Shown one piece after another: positions 21,876 to 27,917 of a stretch of DNA of 27,917 nt (the first letter of the stretch is position 1; the number at the start of each line of letters is the position of its first letter). The stretch comes from a virus, in IMG/VR virus record IMGVR_UViG_3300008055_000273, positions 1 to 27,917 of that record. The stretch is one strand, 5' to 3'. The position numbers and the translations under genes are program-made. Below the pieces are notes generated by a model. The model was not told the origin of the DNA and made no database searches. It saw only the letters and a list, made by a program, of their open reading frames with translations.

Positions 21876-23345
21876 ATGGCCGCGGTCATTCAGATCAGCA
21901 CGGGTGGGCCTCCGGTCACGGGCTCGGTCGAGACGACCGCGAGCACGCTCTGCACATTCTCCAACCTCGACAACACGAGCGTCGCGGGCTGGTTCTGGGA
22001 GCTCCTCGATCGACCCGCGGGCAGCGCGGCGACGCTGAGCTCGACGACGAACCCCACGACCACGATCACTCCCGACGTTCCGGGGACGTACCTCGTGCGG
22101 CTGACGACCTACTTCGATTCGTCGCGCACGCTGTTCGACGACTCGGATGAGCAGGGCGTCGGCGTGCGGTTCACGACCTCGTTCACGTGGCGCTTGCCGG
22201 CTGCGCGCGAAACGCAGCAGTTCGATGCGAACGATGGCTGGAAGGTCGAGCTCAACGCGATCCTCACGGAGATCCGCACCGCGCTGTTGAGCGGAGGCGG
22301 CGGGGACTGCTGCGATTACGTCTTCCAGCCCGGTGGGACCCCCGATCCCACGAAGAACATCTACGACGACTGGGGCGATCTCTACACCGATGCGAGCGCG
22401 GAGCCGCTGCCGCCGCGCGTGCTGATGGACGACCAGTTCGCCCCCGTCACCATCCCCGCAGGGACCTACACGCTCGACGGCTGGACGCTCCAGAGCGCCA
22501 ACCAGCTCTCGACGACCGTCTATCTCGCCGACGGCGCAAACGTGAACGTCGCCGCGGGCGGGACCGCGATCCGACTGTCGCGCATCGCGCTCCAGCCCGA
22601 CCCCGGTGGGATGACCGGGCCGGTCTTCAACCTCGCGAACAACTACCCGCAGAGCCTTCGCCTCGTGCTGGAGGACTCGTCGATCATCGGCGACTCGACG
22701 AACCTCGTTGCCATGATCGATGCCAAGCCGCTCGGCGGCGGGCAGGCGAGCGTCACCTTCGAGATGACCCGCGCGTCGTCCGTGCTGTCGTGGGCGGTCG
22801 ATGCAGACAACGCCGCCGGCATCACGGATCTGAACGTCGTCGGCTGGGACGCCGCGGTGCTCGCCGAGTCGGCCTTCCAGGGCTCGTGCAGCAGCCTCTC
22901 GCTCTCTGCGCAGAGCCCGCTCGCGAACCTCTCGTCGTCCCCCGCGCTCACGGCTACGATCGGCAAGAGCTACGCGGCGCAGGGCGGCGATCGTGTGCGC
23001 CTGCCGATCATGGGTACCGTCGTCGGCACGGCAGAGACGACGGTTGGAGCGATCCGGCTCGCTGCGGGCGCGGTCATCGCGGGCGACAGCTACGCGCTCC
23101 TCGGGACGCTCGGCGTCGCCGACACCGCGACCCTCCGGCTTCGTCGCTTCACGGGTGGTACGCTGATCGCGACGTGGACTGCGACGGGTCTGCTCCAGGA
23201 TTCGCAGCTTGCTGCTGCGACCGTCGTCGCTGCGACGGAGGACTGGTACTACTTCACGCTCGCCGCTGGCGGCGCTGCGCAGACGGCGATCGTGCAGGGC
23301 GCGCACCTCAACATCTACTCGGGCGACGTGCCCCCGACTGGGTGA
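21876..23345 (+). CDS. Tail spike-like protein with PKD-type domain and beta-helix region
   Basis: A 489-residue protein. Residues about 25-80 have a PKD or Ig-like pattern (CTFSNLDNTSVAGWFWELLDRPAGS, then PTTTITPDVPGTYLVRLTTY). After a Cys-containing turn (GGGGDCCDYVFQPGG) comes a repetitive beta stretch (about 190-330) compatible with a pectin-lyase-like beta-helix: APVTIPAGTYTLDGWTLQ, VYLADGANVNVAAGG and LRLVLEDSSIIG. The C-terminal part is a beta domain ending TAIVQGAHLNIYSGD. Beta-helix spikes often bind or cleave host glycans. No catalytic triad is evident. Confidence 0.65.
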   Translation: MAAVIQISTGGPPVTGSVETTASTLCTFSNLDNTSVAGWFWELLDRPAGSAATLSSTTNPTTTITPDVPGTYLVRLTTYFDSSRTLFDDSDEQGVGVRFTTSFTWRLPAARETQQFDANDGWKVELNAILTEIRTALLSGGGGDCCDYVFQPGGTPDPTKNIYDDWGDLYTDASAEPLPPRVLMDDQFAPVTIPAGTYTLDGWTLQSANQLSTTVYLADGANVNVAAGGTAIRLSRIALQPDPGGMTGPVFNLANNYPQSLRLVLEDSSIIGDSTNLVAMIDAKPLGGGQASVTFEMTRASSVLSWAVDADNAAGITDLNVVGWDAAVLAESAFQGSCSSLSLSAQSPLANLSSSPALTATIGKSYAAQGGDRVRLPIMGTVVGTAETTVGAIRLAAGAVIAGDSYALLGTLGVADTATLRLRRFTGGTLIATWTATGLLQDSQLAAATVVAATEDWYYFTLAAGGAAQTAIVQGAHLNIYSGDVPPTG

Positions 23346-23350
23346 TCGAC

Positions 23351-24799
23351 ATGGCCCTCTCCTTCCCCTACGTGAACGAGTCCCGAGCCGCGACCGACTA
23401 CATCGGCCGCCAGTGGTTCCGCCTCAAGGAAGCCATGGTGGCTGCCGGCTGGACCGTGCGCGGATCTGGTGACGGCTCGACGGAGTTCGCCTTCGACACG
23501 ACCGAGGAGGGCACGGCGACCGCGGGCGGCGCTTCGACGCTCACCGACAGCGGGCAGTCGTGGACCACGAACATCTGGGCGACCGGGACCATCACGATCA
23601 CGAAGGGCACGGGGATCGGGCAGACCCGGACCATCAGCAGCAACACGGGCACGGTGATCACCGTCTCGTCCCCGTGGACGACGCCCCCCGACGGCACCAG
23701 CGGCTACCGGCTCTCGAAGACCGCAGCGACGCCCGGATCTGGCGGCAGCTACGACGTGTGGGTCACCGGCAACGCGAGGGACAACTCCACGCCAGCCGTC
23801 ACGGGCGACGCCGGCAACCAGAGCGCTTGGTGCCTGCTGGAGAATCGCGGCGCGTCGTGCTTGCGGCAGGTGCTCCTCCAGACGACTTCGGGCACTGGCG
23901 TCGGTGTCGCCGGATGGAGCGGCTACGGCAACCTGATCTACAACCCCGGCGTGAGCGGCGGGATGCTCGGCCTCGTCGCCGACGCGAACTCCGCGCCCGG
24001 AGCGGGCTTCAACGAGTACATCATCTACGGATCTCGCGACGGCAGCGGTGCGTCCATCGTCGGCTTCAACATGGCCGGCTACTACACGATCTGGTACGAC
24101 GACACGCCGGGTGCCGACGGCGGGCTGACGGTCGGCATGATCTCCATCGACACGTCCACCGAGACGGTGAAGTATCTGATCTTCGCCGCGCTCGACTCTG
24201 GCGCCGTGCACCCGTCGGACAAAGACCCGTTCGTCGTCCTCACGAGCACGGCCGCACCGACGGGCGGCACGCCGCCGAACGCGCTCGGCTGGAGCGAGCC
24301 CGCAGGCACCGTCGTGGGAGTGCCCGCGGCGCTGGGCGCGCCCTGGTACGGTGTCGGCGATCTCATCGCCTCGACCGACTCGATCGCGCAGATGTTCGCC
24401 GCGTCCACCACGGGCGGTTCGGCCTACGGCAAGGGCCGCATCAGCAAGAGCGCGGCGATGGCGTCGAACTACGCGCGATCGTGGGGCGACCGTGGAACCG
24501 ACCAGGCGGGGATGGTCTTCGTCGCGCTCGGGAGCTCGGGCGGCATGCTCGTGCCTTGGAGCGACGAAGCGGTCGCGCCGCTCCCCGGCACCAACACGAC
24601 GCTCGACTTCCTCGACGTGACCTACAAGGCCGGGGGCGCGATCACCTACTACGGACAGCGCGTCTGGTCGTCGGGGCTCAACGATTGGTGCTACTACGAG
24701 CAGACGGCAGTCAACCCCACGCCGCTCTCGGGTGAGACGACGCCCAACTGGACGGGCTCGATCTCGAATCACGAAGTGCTCTACGCGCGCAACGCATAA
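23351..24799 (+). CDS. Virion protein with phage beta-module, probable receptor-binding component
   Basis: A 482-residue protein. The ATG at 23351 is 5 bases after the previous stop; a longer in-frame start at 22187 is rejected because it overlaps the spike gene. Residues about 55-118 contain a module common in phage surface proteins: TLTDSGQSWTTNIWATGTIT, GIGQTRTISSNTGTVITVS and PWTTPPDGTSGYRLSK. The remainder is Gly/Ser/aromatic-rich with a well-ordered look (GSYDVWVTGNARDNS, NEYIIYGSRDGSGASIVGF, CYYEQTAV). It probably forms a compact distal head. No enzyme motif is recognised. Confidence 0.65.
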   Translation: MALSFPYVNESRAATDYIGRQWFRLKEAMVAAGWTVRGSGDGSTEFAFDTTEEGTATAGGASTLTDSGQSWTTNIWATGTITITKGTGIGQTRTISSNTGTVITVSSPWTTPPDGTSGYRLSKTAATPGSGGSYDVWVTGNARDNSTPAVTGDAGNQSAWCLLENRGASCLRQVLLQTTSGTGVGVAGWSGYGNLIYNPGVSGGMLGLVADANSAPGAGFNEYIIYGSRDGSGASIVGFNMAGYYTIWYDDTPGADGGLTVGMISIDTSTETVKYLIFAALDSGAVHPSDKDPFVVLTSTAAPTGGTPPNALGWSEPAGTVVGVPAALGAPWYGVGDLIASTDSIAQMFAASTTGGSAYGKGRISKSAAMASNYARSWGDRGTDQAGMVFVALGSSGGMLVPWSDEAVAPLPGTNTTLDFLDVTYKAGGAITYYGQRVWSSGLNDWCYYEQTAVNPTPLSGETTPNWTGSISNHEVLYARNA

Positions 24800-24812
24800 G
24801 GAGATCAAAGAG

Positions 24813-25079
24813 ATGGCCATCTTCACCAGCACCGCTGCCGCGCCCGCCGCGTACGCCACCGATCCGACCTTCGTCATCCCCTTCACCCCGAAGCGCATGC
24901 ACCTCTACTCGGAAAGCGTCGGCGCTTCGCACGTCCTCTACATCAGCTTCGATGGCGTGACCGATCACATCCGCCTCTCGCACGTCTCGCCGACGTACGA
25001 CTGCGAGCAGGGCGTGACGCGGATCTGGACACGCCTCGGGACCGACACGCCTTCGTGCACCGTGATCGCGGAGAGCTAA
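24813..25079 (+). CDS. Small virion-type protein of unknown function
   Basis: An 88-residue protein. The ATG at 24813 is chosen over an in-frame GTG start at 24732, which overlaps the previous gene; an AAGGAG site lies upstream. It is beta-rich (FVIPFTPKRMHLYSESV, HVLYISFDGVTDHIRL) with two cysteines. It looks like a small capping or decoration domain for the neighbouring fibre. No family is recognised. Confidence 0.7.
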   Translation: MAIFTSTAAAPAAYATDPTFVIPFTPKRMHLYSESVGASHVLYISFDGVTDHIRLSHVSPTYDCEQGVTRIWTRLGTDTPSCTVIAES

Positions 25080-25082
25080 GCC

Positions 25083-25499
25083 GTGGCCGTCGCACGCAGC
25101 TACATCGTCGGCGTCGTGGAGAACGGAGCTCCACGCGACGAACGACTCGTCCCGAGCAACCCGCGGAAGCCGATCCGCTACACGCGGGGAGCCACGCACG
25201 AGCTCTACCTCACGGTGCTGACCCCCGACGGCGTGCCCGTCAACCTCGGCACGGGCGAGGCGTCGCTCCTGCTGACGATCAAGGTGTCGTCTGAGGACGA
25301 GGAGTACGTGCTCCGGCAGACCGGCACGATCGAAGACGCCGACGAAGGCGCCGCGCTCTTCACCATCCCCCCGACGGCGTTCCGCGATTACGCGCCGGGG
25401 CGCTACATCTTCGACATCTGGCTCACGCAGTCTGGAGCGCAGACGGTCGTGCTTCCCGCGAGCCCCTTCATCGTCGAACCCTCCGTCCGAACGGTGTGA
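25083..25499 (+). CDS. Ig-like accessory baseplate/fibre protein (BppU-type layout)
   Basis: A 138-residue protein with GTG start. The middle resembles the Ig-like domain seen in upper baseplate and adaptor proteins: TRGATHELYLTVLTPDGVPVNLG, SLLLTIKVSSEDEEYVLRQTG, and APGRYIFDIWLTQSG. This pattern of a polarised strand set with PDGxPVNL loop occurs in the N-terminal domains of BppU-like proteins. It probably joins fibres to the baseplate. It ends the structural block; the next gene begins the lysis block 3 bases later. Confidence 0.65.
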   Translation: MAVARSYIVGVVENGAPRDERLVPSNPRKPIRYTRGATHELYLTVLTPDGVPVNLGTGEASLLLTIKVSSEDEEYVLRQTGTIEDADEGAALFTIPPTAFRDYAPGRYIFDIWLTQSGAQTVVLPASPFIVEPSVRTV

Positions 25500-25502
25500 T
25501 CC

Positions 25503-25859
25503 ATGCCCGACCAAGTCGCTTCCAGCATCACCGAGCAACTGATCGATCGAGGCTCCCTCGGCATCATCGTGCTCGTCTTCGCCATGGTGATCGTCTACCT
25601 CTGGCGAGACGGCAAAGCCGATCGCGTCGAGTTCTTCAAGAAGCTCGAAGACCTCCACGACAAGCGACTGAACGACATGAAGGAGGGCGGCACGCAGATG
25701 CAGGCCGTCGTCCGGGAGAGCACGAGCACGCTCGCAGCGGTGACCACGGCGCTCGACAAGAGCCGCGAGGCCACGCTCGAACTGCGCACCGCGCTCCGCG
25801 ACTTGGGTGAGGACATGCGTGCCCTCGCCGAAGAGGTCCGGCGTAAGCCGATCAAGTAG
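25503..25859 (+). CDS. Membrane-anchored coiled-coil lysis protein (i-spanin or holin-accessory type)
   Basis: A 118-residue protein. Residues about 18-34 form one membrane segment (SLGIIVLVFAMVIVYLW), followed by a basic stretch and a long charged, heptad-rich helix (FFKKLEDLHDKRLNDMKEG, then LAAVTTALDKSREATLELRTALRDL). An N-terminal anchor with a long coiled coil is the layout of inner-membrane spanins, and small holin-associated proteins can look alike. The neighbours downstream encode a lipoprotein-like segment and a hydrolase, consistent with lysis. Membrane topology is inferred. Confidence 0.6.
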   Translation: MPDQVASSITEQLIDRGSLGIIVLVFAMVIVYLWRDGKADRVEFFKKLEDLHDKRLNDMKEGGTQMQAVVRESTSTLAAVTTALDKSREATLELRTALRDLGEDMRALAEEVRRKPIK

Positions 25860-25863
25860 GCAA

Positions 25864-25880
25864 CACCGGGAGAGGCGGTG
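25864..25880 (+). promoter_or_regulatory. Ribosome-binding site in a hairpin loop
   Basis: CACCG (25864-25868) pairs with CGGTG (25876-25880), leaving GGAGAGG in the loop, 10 bases before the ATG at 25886. The same 12 bases CACCGGGAGAGG occur at 7984-7995 upstream of the sheath gene. Displaying the site in a loop keeps it accessible. Confidence 0.45.
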
Positions 25881-25885
25881 CAACC

Positions 25886-26128
25886 ATGAGCAGAACCACC
25901 AAGCAGCGCGCGGTGCGCGACGTCGAGAACGAGGAGAAGAGCGCGGAGAACGAGGTCAGCGCGCAGATGCGCACCGCCTCGGACACCTACCGCAGCAGCG
26001 CCGAGCGCGTGCGCTCGGCTGCGCAGACCGCGGCCGACGAGTCGGGCAACCTGACCGAAGCGATCCGGCGCACGCGCGCGAAGCTGCGGGTTCTGATCGG
26101 GGACCCGACGCCGGAAGGGAGCGGATGA
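25886..26128 (+). CDS. Small soluble helical protein in the lysis block
   Basis: An 80-residue, strongly charged and almost wholly helical protein (DVENEEKSAENEVSAQMR, YRSSAERVRSAAQTAADES, AIRRTRAKLRVLI). It has no membrane segment or signal peptide. Its ATG follows the loop-displayed ribosome site. Its stop overlaps the next start (ATGATG). The coiled-coil character and place between two membrane lysis proteins suggest a partner or regulator of one of them. Family unknown. Confidence 0.6.
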   Translation: MSRTTKQRAVRDVENEEKSAENEVSAQMRTASDTYRSSAERVRSAAQTAADESGNLTEAIRRTRAKLRVLIGDPTPEGSG

Positions 26129-26754
26129 TGAAGAAGCAGATCAAGGACGTCCTCAGTTGGCAGATGGCTGCGGTGCTCATCGCAGGCGGCTTCTGCTTCA
26201 CGGCCATCGCGCTGTGGGCCCCGAGCGAGTCGCGCGAGCTCCTGCTCGGCGCCAACGGCCTCATCTGGACGATCACGACGGCGTTCCTGAACTCGCGCAG
26301 CGCAGCGACGCTGCTGCTCGCCGGCTTCGTCGCCGCCTCGACGTCCGCGTGCGGCCCGAACGCGGTGCAGCAGCACACGACCGCCATCCGCGTCGCGGCG
26401 ATCACCGCGTCGGCTGCGGGGGAAACGATCTCCGCGGTCGCCACGGCCGACGCCGAGCGCACGTGCCCCGACACGCCCGACGATGCAGTCGACGCGGCGT
26501 GCATCGGCCAACTGCGGCTGCGCTGGGCTCCCGCCGACGCCGCGATGCTCTCCGTGCGGCTCGCCCTGCTCACGTGGCTCGAAGCCGTCGCCATCGCCGA
26601 CAGCGACGACAACCTCTGGCCGACGGTCCTCAACGCCCTGCGCCGCGTCGTCCGCGAGTGGAACAACCTCGTGCGCGTCACCAACGACTTCGGCGTCAGC
26701 CTCACGCCCCTCCCCTCGTTCATCGATCACCTGCTCGCAGAGGAAGCACCATGA
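26125..26754 (+). CDS. Holin-like protein fused to a lipoprotein-like domain
   Basis: A 209-residue protein. Residues 1 to about 55 look like a small two-helix holin (MMKKQIK start, WQMAAVLIAGGFCFTAIALW, then LLLGANGLIWTITTAFL). Residues 55-76 read as a lipoprotein signal (NSRSAATLLLAGFVAASTSAC) with Cys76 in a lipobox-like TSAC. The remaining 130 residues form a helical soluble domain. Two products are normally separate, so this is either a real fusion or a nested lipoprotein gene started at a rare codon: CTG at 26287 is a possibility, but no good ribosome site precedes it. The ATG overlaps the previous stop and the TGA overlaps the next ATG, so the reading frame itself is solid. Confidence 0.65.
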   Translation: MMKKQIKDVLSWQMAAVLIAGGFCFTAIALWAPSESRELLLGANGLIWTITTAFLNSRSAATLLLAGFVAASTSACGPNAVQQHTTAIRVAAITASAAGETISAVATADAERTCPDTPDDAVDAACIGQLRLRWAPADAAMLSVRLALLTWLEAVAIADSDDNLWPTVLNALRRVVREWNNLVRVTNDFGVSLTPLPSFIDHLLAEEAP

Positions 26755-26939
26755 CCGAGACGATCGTCGTCAACGCGCTGCGCATCATCGCCGCCGCCGC
26801 CCCCGGCGTGCTCGCGGCGATCACCGGCAAGGAGTCGGACGAGCTCGCCATCGAAGCGGCTCGCGCCGAGGTCGCGAAGATCAACCCCAGGCCCGCGGGC
26901 TCGGCGCTCGACGCGTACGCCGACAGGGTGCTCAAGTGA
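26751..26939 (+). CDS. Small 62-residue protein with hydrophobic N-terminal half
   Basis: The start overlaps the previous stop (ATGA) and the end overlaps the next start (GTGA). The N-terminal half is hydrophobic (VNALRIIAAAAPGVLAAITG) and the rest is a charged helix (ELAIEAARAEVAKINP). The small size and position in front of the hydrolase suggest a holin, antiholin or lysis regulator. The hydrophobic segment is Ala-rich and rather weak for a membrane span, so a soluble role is also possible. Confidence 0.55.
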   Translation: MTETIVVNALRIIAAAAPGVLAAITGKESDELAIEAARAEVAKINPRPAGSALDAYADRVLK

Positions 26940-27778
26940 ACCTCCCGGCGCGTGGGCTCTGGGTCGACGACGATGACCAGATGGTGCTCTCGCGCCGCTT
27001 CTGGGATCGGTTCGCGGAGCACCACCTCTCGGTCGCCGCCTTCATGCTGGAGTCGATGCGACCAGGGTTCGATCCCCGCTACAGCGTCGACACGCTGCGC
27101 AAGGTGTGCGGCTTCACGCTCCCGCGCGACATCGAGAACGTCGTCACCGTCTGGCCCGAGCCCTCGGTGCGCTGGCTTCGCGAGTTCGAGGCGACGATCG
27201 ATCGCTACATCGACGCCTCGGCAGCCGCAGCCATCGAGTTCGATCTCGAAGGCAACTGGCTCCAACACAAGGTGGTCGACTTCCCGTCGCTCGACGTCGC
27301 TGGCGACGAGCTCGTCCAGGTGGTGCACAAGGTGATGCAGCGGCACCACATCCGCCTCGAAGTCACCACCTACCCCTACCACGCCGAGAACGCGAAGACG
27401 GCCGACGTCGCTCCGCATGCAGATCGGCTACTGCCGCAGGCGGACTCGGTGCGCAACCGCAAGGACAGTAAGGGCAAGTCGATCAAGGTGGAGTGGGACG
27501 ACCCGCTCGGTCCGGGCAGCATGCAGGAGCTCACCCTTCGGCGCGCACGCTCGGTGCCTGGCGTCGGCTCTGCGCTCGGCCCGCTGCTGTGCATGGGGCT
27601 GGCGGCCTACGACCAGACGTGGCCCGGACGCACCCCAGGCGAGGCGATGCGCGTCGCCTGGGACGCCGCGGTGCGCGCGAACGTGCTCGAAGCGCGCTGG
27701 TGGAGCTCGAAGTGGGTCCTCGGAGGCGTGGCGAACGGGTACGCCTCGACCTTCCTCCGGGGGCTCCCGCCCCGCTAG
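26936..27778 (+). CDS. Putative glycoside hydrolase-type endolysin
   Basis: A 280-residue protein, GTG start overlapping the previous stop. The layout looks like a TIM-barrel glycoside hydrolase acting on peptidoglycan: GLWVDDDDQM near the start, a strand VAAFMLESM, VVTVWPEPSVRWL, and at residues 101-105 E-F-D-L-E followed by GNW, resembling the D-x-E acid pair at the end of a barrel strand in GH25-like enzymes. Later come LEVTTYPYHAEN (another strand end) and the helix AMRVAWDAAVRANV. The place in the lysis block fits an endolysin; the precise family is inferred. Its last 27 bases form the start of a perfect inverted repeat with the window end. Confidence 0.6.
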   Translation: MNLPARGLWVDDDDQMVLSRRFWDRFAEHHLSVAAFMLESMRPGFDPRYSVDTLRKVCGFTLPRDIENVVTVWPEPSVRWLREFEATIDRYIDASAAAAIEFDLEGNWLQHKVVDFPSLDVAGDELVQVVHKVMQRHHIRLEVTTYPYHAENAKTADVAPHADRLLPQADSVRNRKDSKGKSIKVEWDDPLGPGSMQELTLRRARSVPGVGSALGPLLCMGLAAYDQTWPGRTPGEAMRVAWDAAVRANVLEARWWSSKWVLGGVANGYASTFLRGLPPR

Positions 27779-27917
27779 GCGCGCGCCGCCCCGAGGCGCC
27801 CCTAGGCGCCGCCGTCGCGCCGGCCCGCTACCCCTACCGCGGGGCCCTCGTTCCGTCGCCCCCTAGGGCCCTATACGGGCGGCGCGCGCCTAGCGGGGCG
27901 GGAGCCCCCGGAGGAAG
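27751..27917. repeat. Perfect 41-base inverted repeat reaching the window end
   Basis: Bases 27751-27791 are the exact reverse complement of 27877-27917, separated by 85 bases. The left arm contains the last codons and stop of the hydrolase gene plus 13 bases; the right arm therefore repeats those codons (ending LPPR and stop) on the minus strand at 27890-27916. Pairing stops exactly at the inner edge, while the outer edge coincides with the window end, so the repeat may go on. The 85-base loop is almost all G and C, with a hairpin GGCGCC-CCTA-GGCGCC at 27795-27810. No gene is seen from 27779 to the end. It may be a genuine inverted duplication, a large convergent terminator or a fold-back assembly artefact. 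Confidence 0.9.

Noticed and set aside
20694-24898. Two very long minus-strand open frames (20694-23306 and 23315-24898)
   Set aside because: Arg/Val/Asp-rich shadow translations opposite well-supported fibre and spike genes; no start context or motif.
1-27917. CRISPR array, insertion sequence ends or integrase attachment site
   Set aside because: No regularly spaced repeats, transposase-like gene, terminal repeats with target duplication or tRNA-linked repeat were seen; the only notable long inverted repeat is at the window end.

Overview
The window is a contiguous, very GC-rich block of structural genes from a tailed phage or prophage with a contractile tail (myovirus morphology). Every convincing gene is on the plus strand. 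Most are separated by a few bases or overlap as ATGA, GTGA or TGATG, so the region reads as one or a few long late operons. No terminase, portal, replication, integrase or repressor gene is visible, so the window starts inside the head genes and stops after lysis. The host cannot be named. High GC at third codon positions and frequent GTG starts suggest a high-GC bacterium. A lipobox and a spanin-like protein in the lysis block suggest, as inference only, a host with an outer membrane.

Layout. (1) 1-1876: end of a capsid-assembly-type gene, then the major capsid protein. (2) 1877-2364: a non-coding gap of nearly 490 bases that folds into many short helices, several closed by UUCG tetraloops; this is the best candidate for an undescribed element. 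(3) 2365-4299: small head-completion and neck proteins. (4) 4296-7935: receptor-type proteins (a neck-like protein fused to collagen-like and beta modules, a tail fibre, a LamG-like lectin and a beta-rich protein), unusually placed before the sheath. (5) 8042-11895: tail sheath, a terminator, an inserted HNH endonuclease, tail tube, and a tail-assembly chaperone pair that needs a -1 ribosomal frameshift. (6) 11895-20474: tape measure, LysM protein, hub, spike, gp25-like wedge, baseplate J and a second wedge protein. (7) 20478-25499: fibre, spike and accessory proteins. (8) 25503-27778: lysis block with a membrane-anchored coiled-coil protein, a small soluble helix, a holin-like/lipoprotein fusion, a 62-residue protein and a putative glycoside hydrolase. 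(9) 27751-27917: a perfect 41-base inverted repeat around an extremely GC-rich, CTAG-rich loop. It starts inside the hydrolase gene and runs exactly to the window end.

How it works together: capsid and neck proteins build the head and its connector. Sheath, tube, chaperones and tape measure build the tail. Hub, spike, wedge and J proteins form the baseplate, and the fibres and lectin-like proteins provide host recognition. The last block releases progeny. Two similar promoter-like motifs lie upstream of the capsid and sheath genes, with stem-loops after the capsid, sheath and tube genes. This fits separate tuning of the most abundant virion proteins.
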